A DNA stretch of 64,000 nucleotides, from NCBI GenBank assembly GCA_030157785.1, contig JAOAUC010000077.1:46503-110502 (forward strand). The letters run 5' to 3'. Below are positions 34,958 through 43,926 of this stretch, piece by piece; positions within the stretch are counted from its first letter, which is position 1, and every line of letters begins with the position of its first letter. The notes beneath the pieces were generated by a model, which saw only the letters and a program-made list of their open reading frames with translations, was not told the DNA's origin and did not search any database. This stretch comes from Zoogloea oleivorans. Lineage in GTDB: Bacteria; Pseudomonadota; Gammaproteobacteria; Burkholderiales; Rhodocyclaceae. The translations under genes and the position numbers were made by a program.

Positions 34958-36733
34958 ATGAGCATCCAGATAAAAACCGGCGCAGGACTTGTGCCGTTCA
35001 CGGCACATCTCAAAACGATTTCGGGCCTCGTCGCCGCTGCGCTGCACGTCAAAACAGCCGGCGGGCTTGTGCATCTCACTGGCACTGGATCTGCCCCTGG
35101 CGGCCCCGTGATTGTCAGCGCAGCCCTCGGCACGCTCGCAGATCCGATAAGCGCTGGATCTACAATAAACAAAACAACGACATGGGCAATGATGCAAAGT
35201 CTGCCTGTCGCAGCGACCCTGAAGTCATTCAAGGTCTATGCAACTGCTGCTGGGACGATAAAGTTAAAAATTCTGCAGCCCATTAAAGGGGGGGCATTTA
35301 ACGTCATCAGCAATCAGACATTGAATGCAGTCATTGGTGTGAATACCTACTCAGTGTCGTCTGCATCACTCGCCGAAGTGGTTATGCCGGCAAATAGCAT
35401 CGTGGCGATACATACGCCGAGCACCGGGGGCGCGACCGTCAGTTTTAAGTCGAGCGAAGCCCCTCTGTATTCTGCTGGCTACCTCGCTGGCAGCGGAGAT
35501 CTCTCAGGCAACGGCGTCGCGATGGGTGTGTCAGCGGCGTACGGTAACGAGATCGAGTCAAAATGCACTGTCGAGTACGACAGGGCGACATCGTTCCCTG
35601 GCACATATTTTATTGACGAGAACTTCTCTGGGGCTGCACTGCCAGCATTCGCAATTAATCAAGCAAGTGCCCCGTGGGTGTTCGCTGCTGGGCAAGCAAC
35701 AAGCTCAGGAACGGGCCTTGCGAACTTCCTAGACTGGTATCAAACAACAAACATTGATCGCTGCACGTTCGCTGTTGAGTTTGAGTTTACTTCCGTAGCT
35801 GACAGATTTGCGATATATCGCAAGCCGGTGCTGGGTGACTCGTCGGCTGCCGAGGGAACTATCGCTGAGATCGATGCTGCGGGAAATCAACTGGTTTTTT
35901 ATCGGACGTGGGTCGGGGGAACAACATACACGCTACCCAGTGTCTGCGCGACCCTGCCGCTTACGAATTTAGCTCTCGCAGCGGGTGTGCGGTATAGAGC
36001 CGAGCTGTCAAAAACGGCAAAAATAAACTCGTTGCGGATAATCAATCTCGCAAGCGGGGCTGAACAAACGTTGATGTCAGACAACGATCCAACAAATCTA
36101 TCCGGTTTGTGTTTCGGCCGCCCGGGTTTCGCAAATCTGGCCGGGAGTGCGATTGTAAAGTCCGCTCAGTTTTATCCGGGCGTGTCTAATCCGCGAGTCT
36201 TGATTGTCGGCGACTCGATCACAGAGACGAGCGGAACAGCGGATGAGACGGGCTATGGACAGCTCACAATAAATGCGCTTAAAACGCCTGGCGCGGGATG
36301 GTACTCAGGCGATGGGGGCACTACTGCGCTCAATGTTTTGCGCCGCCTGCGTCACGACCTGCGATTAGCTATTCCGCGGTTCGTCGTCGTTTACATCGGC
36401 GCGAATAATGCCGCTAGCGATGCGCTAACAACGGCATTCGGCGCGGATATACAAGCAATTTACGACACTATTCTTGCCGCTGGCAGTACTCCCGTCATTT
36501 GCACACTGACACCAAATAGCTCGGCTGCCGAAAATGCCCGCGTCGCGACGATGAACATGCTGCTATTGTCAAAAGGCTGGCGCCTTGCTCGATTTGATCT
36601 TGCTATATCTCTCGCAAATGATGGATCCACTTATGCCCCTGCGATGATGAGCGATGGGGTGCATCCAAATACCGCGGGGCATGCGGCGCTAAAAGCTCGG
36701 CTTGCCGCAGATTGGCCCGAGATATTTGATTGA
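34958..36733 (+). CDS. SGNH/GDSL hydrolase-like protein in the head module
   Basis: 591 aa. The N-terminal about 390 residues are beta-rich without a known family, like a structural or carbohydrate-recognition domain. The C-terminal about 190 residues are an SGNH hydrolase: block I RVLIVGDSITE (Ser nucleophile), YIGANNAASD (block III), and DGVHPNTAGH (Asp/His of the triad). The base composition is visibly more AT-rich than the surrounding phage genes, suggesting recent gain. Position between portal and capsid is odd for an esterase; it could decorate the head or act on host surface sugars. Confidence 0.75.
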   Translation: MSIQIKTGAGLVPFTAHLKTISGLVAAALHVKTAGGLVHLTGTGSAPGGPVIVSAALGTLADPISAGSTINKTTTWAMMQSLPVAATLKSFKVYATAAGTIKLKILQPIKGGAFNVISNQTLNAVIGVNTYSVSSASLAEVVMPANSIVAIHTPSTGGATVSFKSSEAPLYSAGYLAGSGDLSGNGVAMGVSAAYGNEIESKCTVEYDRATSFPGTYFIDENFSGAALPAFAINQASAPWVFAAGQATSSGTGLANFLDWYQTTNIDRCTFAVEFEFTSVADRFAIYRKPVLGDSSAAEGTIAEIDAAGNQLVFYRTWVGGTTYTLPSVCATLPLTNLALAAGVRYRAELSKTAKINSLRIINLASGAEQTLMSDNDPTNLSGLCFGRPGFANLAGSAIVKSAQFYPGVSNPRVLIVGDSITETSGTADETGYGQLTINALKTPGAGWYSGDGGTTALNVLRRLRHDLRLAIPRFVVVYIGANNAASDALTTAFGADIQAIYDTILAAGSTPVICTLTPNSSAAENARVATMNMLLLSKGWRLARFDLAISLANDGSTYAPAMMSDGVHPNTAGHAALKARLAADWPEIFD

Positions 36734-36775
36734 TTTCTAACCCCCGCCGCGCGCGGGGATGACCCTGTTTCACCG

Positions 36776-36789
36776 TGCAGACGTCTGCA
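36776..36789. repeat. Palindrome TGCAGACGTCTGCA, copy 5 (intergenic)
   Basis: Exact copy with the full 16-bp dyad GTGCAGACGTCTGCAC. It lies in the 152-bp gap between the SGNH gene and the capsid gene and codes for nothing obvious, so it cannot be explained by protein constraint. Confidence 0.85.
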
Positions 36790-36844
36790 CGCTTTGCCGT
36801 CCTGGCGGTTTCTAGGCGCCGGCGTAGGTTCCGGCAATAACCGG

Positions 36845-36874
36845 CCCCGAGTCTTCCTCGGGGCTTTTCTTTTT
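36845..36874 (+). terminator. Rho-independent terminator upstream of the capsid gene
   Basis: CCCCGAG and CTCGGGG form a 7-bp stem, 5-base loop, followed by CTTTTCTTTTT. It separates the SGNH gene from the capsid gene, suggesting separate or attenuated expression. Confidence 0.7.
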
Positions 36875-36885
36875 ATGGAGGCCAC

Positions 36886-38946
36886 ATGTCAATCCGACAC
36901 CACCCCACAAAGTTGGCGCCTCAGCAGCGGTTCTTTTCGCTGCGGGCGTTGGCGGATGTGGGGGGCGAGCGGGCGCTGGTCGATGCCGATACCCGAACCA
37001 TTCGACTCTCGTTTTCGAGCGAGGCGCCGGTGGACATGTGGTATGGCACCGAGATACTGAGCCACGCCAAGGGCGCAATGCGCATGGGGCAGCGGCAGGC
37101 AACAATGCCGCTGCTCTACAACCACAACCGGGACAAGCTGCTCGGTGTCGTCGAGTCCATCGAGCTGGATGCCACAGCCCGCAAGGGTTATGCGACGGTG
37201 CGCTTTGCGCCGGGCGAGCATGGCGACTGGGCAATGCAGCAGGTCAATGCCGAGGTGCTTGTCAATGTCTCGTTCCTCTACCGTGTATTCAAATGGATGG
37301 AAGACACCGAGACCGAGACTTACACGGCGATCGACTGGGAGCCGTACGAAGTCTCGCTAGTCACTATCCCGGCAGATGCCTCGGTGGGCGTCGGTCGGTC
37401 GGCCGATGTCCTGGAAAACACGGTAGAGATCCAGCGTCAGGGCGATCCGCCCTCTGCTGAGAAGTCCGATCAACCCGCTGCGGCGGGCTTTTTTACGTCT
37501 GGTGGCCGTGAGGCCGAAACCCCTGAGCCCCCGAAAGGAGCCGAAATGAAGCGCAAACTCCATCGCCTGCAGAACCAGGCTGGTGACGAAACCCAATCCG
37601 CTGGCGGCGGCGGTGTTGGTGTCGTTGATGCAACCCGCGAGCAAGCCCGTGGTGCCGAAGCCGAACGCAAGCGTATGGCTGAAATCGAAGCCCTGTGCGA
37701 CAAGTACAAGGTCGGCATCGATCTCAAGCGCGAGATGATCCAGAGGGGCGCGACCGTCGAGCAAGCCAAGCTCACGGTTGTCGACTTGGTGCTGGAGCGC
37801 AGCAAGCGCGACAGCAAGCCCTCTGCCGATTTTGGCGACACTCACAACCCGGACATGACCGAGCGCGAAAAGTCCCGCTACTCGATGATCCGCGCAGTGA
37901 ATGCCGCGATCTCCGGTAACTGGAAAGAAGCCGGCTTCGAGCTGGAGTGCTCCAACACCATCGGCCAGCGCCTCGGTCGTGGTGCTCAGGAACGTGGCTT
38001 CTTCATGCCCACCAACCTGCAGTTCGCCGCCCGTGCGCCCTATGCTGTTGGCGCTCAGGGCACGGGTGGTGCCATGGTTGCGACCAACCTGCTTGCCGGC
38101 AGCTTCATCGAGGTCCTGCGCAACAAGGCCCGGGTGCTGCAGCTCGGCGCCACGGTGCTCTCCGGCCTGGTGGGCAACGTCGATATCCCCCGCCAGACCG
38201 GCGCTACTTCCACCTTCTGGACCGCAGAAGGCGTGAACACCAGCGAAGGCGAAGCGACTTTCGACAAGGTGTCCCTGGCGATGAAGACCATCGGCACGTA
38301 CAGCCAGATCAGCCGCAACATGCTGCTGCAGAGCACGCCCGATATCGACATGATTGCTCGTGCCGATCTCATCGCGCAGATCGCGCTCGGCGTCGATCTG
38401 GCAGCCCTGTCCGGCGCCGGCTCCGGCGGCCAGCCGATGGGCATCGCCAACACTTCTGGCATTGGCTCGGTTATTGGTGGCACCAACGGTGCACAGCTCT
38501 CCATCGATCACCTGATCGACTTGGAGACCGCCGTCACGTACGCGAACGCGCCCGAGGATTCTCTGGCCTACCTCACCAACGCCAAGGCGGTGGGCTGGCT
38601 CAAGAAAGCCAAGAGCTCGACGGGTCAATACCTCTGGACGGGCGCTCCCAATGGTGGCCGCAGCGCCACTCCGGGCGAGATCAACGGCTACACCGTTGCC
38701 CGCTCCAACCAGGCGCGCAGCAATCTGACCAAGGGCACTGCCAATGGCGTGTGTTCCGAAACGTTCTTCGGCGCCTGGTCTGAGCTGCTCATCGGCGAGT
38801 GGGGCGTGCTGGAAGTGGTGCCCAACCCGTACGCGGCCGAGGTGTACAAGAGCGGCGGTGTCCTGCTCCGCGCCCTGCAGTCGCTGGATATCGGCGTTCG
38901 CCACGCTGCCAGCTTCTCCGTCATGTCCGACGCGCTGACCGTCTAA
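36886..38946 (+). CDS. Fused prohead protease and major capsid protein (HK97-like)
   Basis: 686 aa. Residues 1-180 resemble a U35/HK97 protease (MPLLYNHNRDKLLGVVESIEL with catalytic His, VSFLYRVFKWM, AIDWEPYEVSLVTIPADASVGVGR). A linker (about 185-290) and delta-like helical segment (EIEALCDKYKVGIDLKREMI) come next, followed by an HK97-fold capsid domain (GAMVATNLLAGSFIEVLRNKARVLQLG, IDMIARADLIAQIALGVDLAALSG). A fused protease-capsid polyprotein self-cleaves during head maturation in some phages. Good ribosome binding site (GGAGGCC). Confidence 0.9.
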   Translation: MSIRHHPTKLAPQQRFFSLRALADVGGERALVDADTRTIRLSFSSEAPVDMWYGTEILSHAKGAMRMGQRQATMPLLYNHNRDKLLGVVESIELDATARKGYATVRFAPGEHGDWAMQQVNAEVLVNVSFLYRVFKWMEDTETETYTAIDWEPYEVSLVTIPADASVGVGRSADVLENTVEIQRQGDPPSAEKSDQPAAAGFFTSGGREAETPEPPKGAEMKRKLHRLQNQAGDETQSAGGGGVGVVDATREQARGAEAERKRMAEIEALCDKYKVGIDLKREMIQRGATVEQAKLTVVDLVLERSKRDSKPSADFGDTHNPDMTEREKSRYSMIRAVNAAISGNWKEAGFELECSNTIGQRLGRGAQERGFFMPTNLQFAARAPYAVGAQGTGGAMVATNLLAGSFIEVLRNKARVLQLGATVLSGLVGNVDIPRQTGATSTFWTAEGVNTSEGEATFDKVSLAMKTIGTYSQISRNMLLQSTPDIDMIARADLIAQIALGVDLAALSGAGSGGQPMGIANTSGIGSVIGGTNGAQLSIDHLIDLETAVTYANAPEDSLAYLTNAKAVGWLKKAKSSTGQYLWTGAPNGGRSATPGEINGYTVARSNQARSNLTKGTANGVCSETFFGAWSELLIGEWGVLEVVPNPYAAEVYKSGGVLLRALQSLDIGVRHAASFSVMSDALTV

Positions 38947-39013
38947 GCGTCCGCTCTGTAATCGACCCCCGAGGGGCGGCTCCGGCCGCCCTTCATCATT
39001 CTGGAGATTCAAA
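38947..39013. other. Gap after the capsid gene with a GC-rich hairpin
   Basis: GGGCGG/CCGCCC form a short stem within this 67-bp gap but no T-run follows. It may slow transcripts; I see no other signal. Confidence 0.3.
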
Positions 39014-39319
39014 ATGCCCAAGCGCTACATTGTTCGGGACGGCTACGTCGTCACTCTTGTCAGCGAAGACAGTTCCGGCAACAAGCACGATCGCACCTTC
39101 ATCGGTGGTGACGCCATCGTCCTCGATGACGACCAGGCCAAGGACCATCTGCACAAGCTGGAGTTCGCGGACAAAAAAGACCGCGACGCTGCTCTTGCTG
39201 CCGAAGCTGCCGAGCGCGCCAAGACCGCAGCCGCCAACCCGGCCCAACTGATTGCCGACTTGGTTGCGGCGCTGTCGCAGGCGCAAGCCCAGGTCGCGCC
39301 GGCAGATCCCGAGGCCTGA
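39014..39319 (+). CDS. Small head-region hypothetical protein
   Basis: 101 aa (MPKRYIVRDGYVVTLVSEDSSGNKHD) with a beta-rich start and an Ala/Gln-rich helical tail. It follows the capsid gene, a place for decoration or head-completion proteins. Not recognised. Confidence 0.55.
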   Translation: MPKRYIVRDGYVVTLVSEDSSGNKHDRTFIGGDAIVLDDDQAKDHLHKLEFADKKDRDAALAAEAAERAKTAAANPAQLIADLVAALSQAQAQVAPADPEA

Positions 39320-39321
39320 TC

Positions 39322-39600
39322 GTGTTCGCGGAGGATGCTTCTCTGTTCATGACGGACGCTGACGCGTTCGTTACCTGTGGGCCCCAATCCACCCAGGCAT
39401 GGTTCGATCTGCCCGGGCAGGATGCGCTTGGCGGGCGTGTGCTCTCAAACGAGTACCGCATCACCTACCCGTCCGGGGCGCTCACGCTCTCCAGCGGGGT
39501 GGTGCTCACAGTCAATGGCCTGCAGTACAAGGTCCGGCGTGATGCTGCTGCCGACGACGGCGTATTCCGAGAGGCCCTGCTCGAAAAGGTATCGCCGTGA
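39322..39600 (+). CDS. Head-tail joining protein, FII-like
   Basis: 92 aa, MFAEDASLFMTDADAFVTC at the start and LTVNGLQYKVRRDAAADDGVFREALLEKV at the end, which resembles the lambda FII-type head-tail joining family. Located after the capsid gene and before the tail terminator gene, the usual order. Confidence 0.7.
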   Translation: MFAEDASLFMTDADAFVTCGPQSTQAWFDLPGQDALGGRVLSNEYRITYPSGALTLSSGVVLTVNGLQYKVRRDAAADDGVFREALLEKVSP

Positions 39601-40028
39601 GCACCCTCCGCGAACTGCTGCTGCAAGCTGTTCAGGCCCGGTTGGTGGGGGTAACGCCGGCCGGTGATCACGTGTTTCGCTCCCGGGTCATTCCGCTGGA
39701 GCGGAGCTTGTCGCCGGCCATCGTAGTGCGCTGGTCTTCAGATAGCCCGCGGGAGAAGCTTTCCCGTGATTTGCAGCCACGTGACCTGACGCTCCTCGTC
39801 GAGGTTCTCACCCGCGGCGACGTCCCTGACGAACTGGCTGACCCGATTGTCGTAGCTGCGCACGCTGCTCTGTTTCAAGACCCGACATTCGGTGGCCTGG
39901 CTGCCAACACCATTCCTGCCGATGTGATTTTCGAGGCCGACGACGCCGATGCTGCAGCCGGCGTCACCACGGCCATCTTCACCATCCGTTATCTCACCCG
40001 CGCGTCCGATCCCACGGCGCGCAACTAG
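39597..40028 (+). CDS. Tail terminator-like protein
   Basis: 143 aa, GTG start overlapping the previous stop. Alpha/beta protein (STLRELLLQAVQARLVG, LTLLVEVLTRGDVPDELADPIVVAAHAALF) that fits gpU/gpZ-like neck and tail terminator proteins by size, pattern and position before the major tail gene. Confidence 0.65.
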   Translation: MSTLRELLLQAVQARLVGVTPAGDHVFRSRVIPLERSLSPAIVVRWSSDSPREKLSRDLQPRDLTLLVEVLTRGDVPDELADPIVVAAHAALFQDPTFGGLAANTIPADVIFEADDADAAAGVTTAIFTIRYLTRASDPTARN

Positions 40029-40039
40029 GAGGCCTCAAC

Positions 40040-40798
40040 ATGATTAACTTCGGCGTCGGCAAGCTCATTGCCGTTCCGACTCACCTGGCTGACGGCACTG
40101 CCATCGCCACTCCGACCCCGGTCATCCTCGGCACCATGCAAGACGTGTCGGTGGACTTGAGCGTGGAAATGAAAACCCTTTACGGCTCCAAGCGCTATCC
40201 GATTGCTGCGGGCCAGGGCAAGGGCAAAATCGAAGTCAAGGGCAAGTATGCCGAGATCGACGGCGGAATTCTTGGCTCGCTGTTCTTCGGCAAGGCTGCG
40301 TCGGCGGGTGTCAAAGCTGCGGTGTTTGATGCGCCTGCAACCATCCCTGCCACGCCCGGGCCCTACACCCTCACTGTTGTGCCGCCGAACTCTGGCACGT
40401 TCGTGGCTGACCTGGGCGTTATCGATGCCACTACCGGCGTACAGCTGACCCGTGTGGCTACGGCGCCGGCCACGGGTCAATACGCCGTGACCAATGCGGG
40501 TGTTTACACGTTCGCATCGGCTGACCAAGGCAAGGGTGTCCGGCAGAGCTACGAGTACAGTGCAACCGCTGGCGGCCAGTTCTGGACGATCACGAACGAA
40601 GTGATGGGCTACACGCCTGCCTTCACCTTGTTGCTCCAGTCGGGCTACCAGGGCAAGAACCTGGTGCTCAAGCTCAACCGTTGCGTGTCCGGCAAGCTGG
40701 CCCTGCCGCTCAAGGCGGATGATTTCACCATCGGTGATTTCGATGCCGAGGCGTTCGCTGACCCGGCCGGCGATCTCGGCTACATCTGCCTGTTCTGA
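40040..40798 (+). CDS. Major tail protein
   Basis: 252 aa with GGAGG ahead. MINFGVGKLIAVPTHLADG and TPVILGTMQDVSVDLSVEMKTLYGSKRYPI are beta-rich elements like siphophage tail-tube proteins, which stack into the non-contractile tube. It precedes the two tail-assembly genes with the expected frameshift arrangement. Confidence 0.75.
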   Translation: MINFGVGKLIAVPTHLADGTAIATPTPVILGTMQDVSVDLSVEMKTLYGSKRYPIAAGQGKGKIEVKGKYAEIDGGILGSLFFGKAASAGVKAAVFDAPATIPATPGPYTLTVVPPNSGTFVADLGVIDATTGVQLTRVATAPATGQYAVTNAGVYTFASADQGKGVRQSYEYSATAGGQFWTITNEVMGYTPAFTLLLQSGYQGKNLVLKLNRCVSGKLALPLKADDFTIGDFDAEAFADPAGDLGYICLF

Positions 40799-40800
40799 CC

Positions 40801-41295
40801 ATGACCGCTCCCGTCGTCATCGCGCCGTCTGTCGGCGCTGGCTGGCCGGTGCGCATGGCTGCGCGGGTGCGTGGGCTGTTCTCCCGCCGGGTGCTGTTGC
40901 GCCTGGCGGGTGTGCCTACGGTTGTCCTGCAGGGCCATGTGTATGCCGTGCGTGCTGTTCCCCTGGGCGTAGCTCGCGACATGGTGCCTGCGCTGCTGCG
41001 TTGCTCGCGTCACTTTGCCAAGTGGGATATCAGCGAGGCGCTCTACGATGACCTGGTGCAGGTGCTGGCCCTCGGGCTGCATGCCCCTGTGCGCAGCATC
41101 GAGCAGCTCACCATCCCGCTGTGGGATCTGGCTCCGGTCGTGGAGGTCATCGCCCGCGCCAACGGCATGCCCGTGGTCGAAGCGGGTACGCCGCTGGGGG
41201 AGCTGTCGGCGCTGACGAAATCGATTGGGACGGACTCATCGCCCGCATCGTCAGCGCCACCGGCTGGCCCTGGGAGCACGTCACCCAGTGCGTAA
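40801..41295 (+). CDS. Tail assembly chaperone, gpG-like (zero frame)
   Basis: 164 aa. Helical, after the major tail protein and before the tape measure, which is the position of G. The last part (TKSIGTDSSPASSAPPAGP) is unstructured and likely read only when no frameshift occurs. Shares its C-terminal coding region with an overlapping -1 frame ORF (next entry). Confidence 0.7.
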   Translation: MTAPVVIAPSVGAGWPVRMAARVRGLFSRRVLLRLAGVPTVVLQGHVYAVRAVPLGVARDMVPALLRCSRHFAKWDISEALYDDLVQVLALGLHAPVRSIEQLTIPLWDLAPVVEVIARANGMPVVEAGTPLGELSALTKSIGTDSSPASSAPPAGPGSTSPSA

Positions 41296-41516
41296 CCCTG
41301 CCGCAGGCTTCGGCCCTCGGCAAGCACTGGGAGAGCGTGCCTCCCCCCGATGCCCAGCTGCGGCGCATCGCTCTGTTTCTCGGCCTACCCGATACCGCAC
41401 CCCGGCGCACATCCCCGACAAACACTGAGGACTCGCTGCGCGAAGCCCTTGCTGCTGGCCTGCCCGTGATGGAGGGTCGGCCGGATGACCCCATGCTGGA
41501 TTTTCTGGACCTGTAG
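41199..41516 (+). CDS. Tail assembly chaperone extension, gpT-like (-1 frame)
   Basis: The -1 frame relative to the G-like gene is open and has sensible protein sequence from about ADEIDWDGLIARIVSATGWPWEHV to the end PDDPMLDFLDL, with no own start codon that fits. A programmed -1 frameshift around 41196-41220 would yield a G-T fusion used with the tape measure, as in lambda. No canonical X XXY YYZ heptamer is present; a GGGGG run at 41196-41200 is the best candidate. Confidence 0.65.
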   Translation, partial: GAVGADEIDWDGLIARIVSATGWPWEHVTQCVTLPQASALGKHWESVPPPDAQLRRIALFLGLPDTAPRRTSPTNTEDSLREALAAGLPVMEGRPDDPMLDFLDL

Positions 41517-41518
41517 CC

Positions 41519-43924
41519 ATGACCCGTGATGTTGATTTCGAGATCGGCGCCAACGTTTCGCCGCTGAAGCAAAAGCTGCGCGAGGCCGGCGACGCGATCA
41601 AGCAGTTTGGCCGCGAAGGCGAAGCCGGCCTGTCTGGCATGACAGGGCCGCTCGATGCCCTGCAGGAAAAGTTTGTGATGGTCGGTGCCATCCTTGCCGG
41701 TGGCGCCGTGTTCAAGGAGGCCGTGCAGATGACGGCCAACTACACAAAGGAGAGCATCAACCTCGGCCGGGCACTGGGGATATCGGCGACTGAAGCGAGC
41801 AACTACATCGCAGCCCTGGAAGATGTCGATGTCAGCCAGGAAGATTTTGTCGGTGCGGCAAAGGCGCTCTCTAAGGAGCTCAAGAACAACGAGAGCGATC
41901 TGCAGAGCATGGGCCTCAAGACGCGGGATGCGGCCGGCAATCTGCGCCCGCTGAATCAGCTGACTGTCGAAGCAATCGAGATCCTCAACGGCTACAAGGA
42001 AGGCACCGACAGGGCTATCGCTGGTCAGGTTATGTTCGGAAAACAGTTCCAGCTCACGGGTAATCTGATCGAACTCAACAGCCAGACCGTTGCCGACAAT
42101 GCCGAGCTGCAGCGCTCGCTCGCGTCGGCAGTAGGGCAAGAGAGTGTCGAGGCCTTTGCCGCTTTCGACAGTGCCGGCGACAAGTCGGCGCTCACGCTCA
42201 AGTCGGTCAGCATTGCTATCGGCAATGCGCTGCTGCCTGTTCTCACCGACTTGGCCAACTGGTTTGTGTCCATCGGCCCGGCCGCCATCGTCATCATCCG
42301 TGGCGCCCTGGGCGGGCTGGTAGCTACATTCCATCTCGTCACTACCGGCGTAACCGTGCTGTGGGAAACCATCAATGCCATGGTGGTCACCGTGGCCGAG
42401 CCGATCCGTGCGCTGGCTGAGGCGCTTGGGCGTGCGATCTCCGGCGACTGGGAGGGTGCCAAGTCGGCCATCACTGGCATTGCCGGAAACATCACGGGGG
42501 CGTGGGGTAAAGCCTTCGACACCATCGGCGCAAAGGCGCAAAGCACGCGTGACCGCATCTGGAATCTGTTTGCCGATGGCACGCCGGTAGCGGCCCCGAC
42601 AGGGGAGGGCAAGAGCGCGGCCGGCCTGGTCAAGGCTGATGGCGGCAAGGACAAGAAGGTCAAGGCGCCAAAGGCCGACCCCAGCATGATGCCGTACTAC
42701 GAAGCGGGGCTTGCCGAAGCCAAGCGGGTGGCCTCCGAGGAGAACGCCCTGCGCGAGTACACAAAGAGCGAAGAGCTCGCGTACTGGCAAACCCTGCTCG
42801 ATGCCGCGCAGCTTGGCGCAAAAGACCGCTTGGCTATTGATAAAAAAGTAGCCGACCTGACGGTGCAGATCCGGCGCGAGGCTGCGAAAGAGGTTGTCGC
42901 CCTCGAGGCCGAGGCGTCGCGCAATCGCAGTGCGATGTCGCTGGGCTACATCGATGCAGCACGGGCGGGTGCTCAGGCCGCAGTGGATCTTGAACAGATC
43001 ACGAAGGCGCAGATGGCGGAGCTGGAAGTCAAGTTCGAGTCCGACCGCTATGCCATTCAAAAGGCTGCGCTCGACGAACGCTTGATGCTCGCGGAACTGG
43101 ACCCCAACGCCAGCCCGGTAGAGCTGGCCCGCATCAAGAATGAACTGCTGGAAATTGAGCAGCGCCATCAGCTGGCGCAAATCACTCTGCAGGGACAGTT
43201 GAGCCTCGCAAACAAGCAGGCGGCGGCAGAGAGCCTGCAGGTGTGGGCCTCGCTCGGGGATCGCATGGCGGGTCTGTGGGACAAGGGTGTGCAAGCCATG
43301 ATGAATGGCACGCTCACCTGGCGTAACGGCGTCAAGGCAGTTGGTGCCGAAATGGTGGCGTGGTTTGCCAAGGACGTGGTGGGTAAGCAGGTAATGCTGT
43401 GGCTGGCTGGCGAGGCAAAGAAACTGGCTATCAAGATCGGGTTCCTGAGCCAGGAGACTGCCGCCCAGGTTGCAGGCTCGACTGCGGTGGTCGGCATCAA
43501 GGGTACGGAAACCGCTGCGGTGGCTGGCGGCAACGCCGTACAGGCGGGTAGTGGCGCTGCTGCTGCAATGTCGTCGATTCCCTACATCGGTCCCATTCTG
43601 GCGCTGGCAGCAATGGCAACGGTATTTGCTGCCGTCTCGTCGCTCGGTGGTCGGAAAAGCGCGGCCAAGGGCTACGACATTCCCAAGGGTATCAACCCGC
43701 TGGTGCAAACCCACGAAGAGGAAATGATCCTCCCCGCAAAGTACGCCAATGCCATCCGCTCCATGACGAATGGAGATGGGGCAGGCGGTGGCGGTGGTGG
43801 CACTTTCTCGCCGTCAATCAATGTGCAGGCTCTCGACTCGCGCGACGTTGTGCGCACCCTGCGCAAGGGCGGCGCCCTGCATTCGGCCATTCGCGGTTTG
43901 CATCGTGACTTCCAGCGGATCTGA
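41519..43924 (+). CDS. Tape measure protein
   Basis: 801 aa. N-terminal TRDVDFEIGANVSPLKQKLREAGDAIKQFG is a common tape-measure start; a long helical region, a hydrophobic middle (NALLPVLTDLANWFVSIGPAAIVIIRGALGGLVATFHLVTTG) and an Ala/Gly-rich hydrophobic end follow. It sets tail length and reaches the host membrane at DNA entry. A tail of roughly 120 nm would follow from the common 1.5 angstrom per residue rule. Confidence 0.88.
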   Translation: MTRDVDFEIGANVSPLKQKLREAGDAIKQFGREGEAGLSGMTGPLDALQEKFVMVGAILAGGAVFKEAVQMTANYTKESINLGRALGISATEASNYIAALEDVDVSQEDFVGAAKALSKELKNNESDLQSMGLKTRDAAGNLRPLNQLTVEAIEILNGYKEGTDRAIAGQVMFGKQFQLTGNLIELNSQTVADNAELQRSLASAVGQESVEAFAAFDSAGDKSALTLKSVSIAIGNALLPVLTDLANWFVSIGPAAIVIIRGALGGLVATFHLVTTGVTVLWETINAMVVTVAEPIRALAEALGRAISGDWEGAKSAITGIAGNITGAWGKAFDTIGAKAQSTRDRIWNLFADGTPVAAPTGEGKSAAGLVKADGGKDKKVKAPKADPSMMPYYEAGLAEAKRVASEENALREYTKSEELAYWQTLLDAAQLGAKDRLAIDKKVADLTVQIRREAAKEVVALEAEASRNRSAMSLGYIDAARAGAQAAVDLEQITKAQMAELEVKFESDRYAIQKAALDERLMLAELDPNASPVELARIKNELLEIEQRHQLAQITLQGQLSLANKQAAAESLQVWASLGDRMAGLWDKGVQAMMNGTLTWRNGVKAVGAEMVAWFAKDVVGKQVMLWLAGEAKKLAIKIGFLSQETAAQVAGSTAVVGIKGTETAAVAGGNAVQAGSGAAAAMSSIPYIGPILALAAMATVFAAVSSLGGRKSAAKGYDIPKGINPLVQTHEEEMILPAKYANAIRSMTNGDGAGGGGGGTFSPSINVQALDSRDVVRTLRKGGALHSAIRGLHRDFQRI

Positions 43925-43926
43925 TT

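Noticed and set aside
41147..43714. 855-aa minus-strand ORF opposite the tape measure gene
   Set aside because: Antisense of a clear phage gene; no start context or domain.
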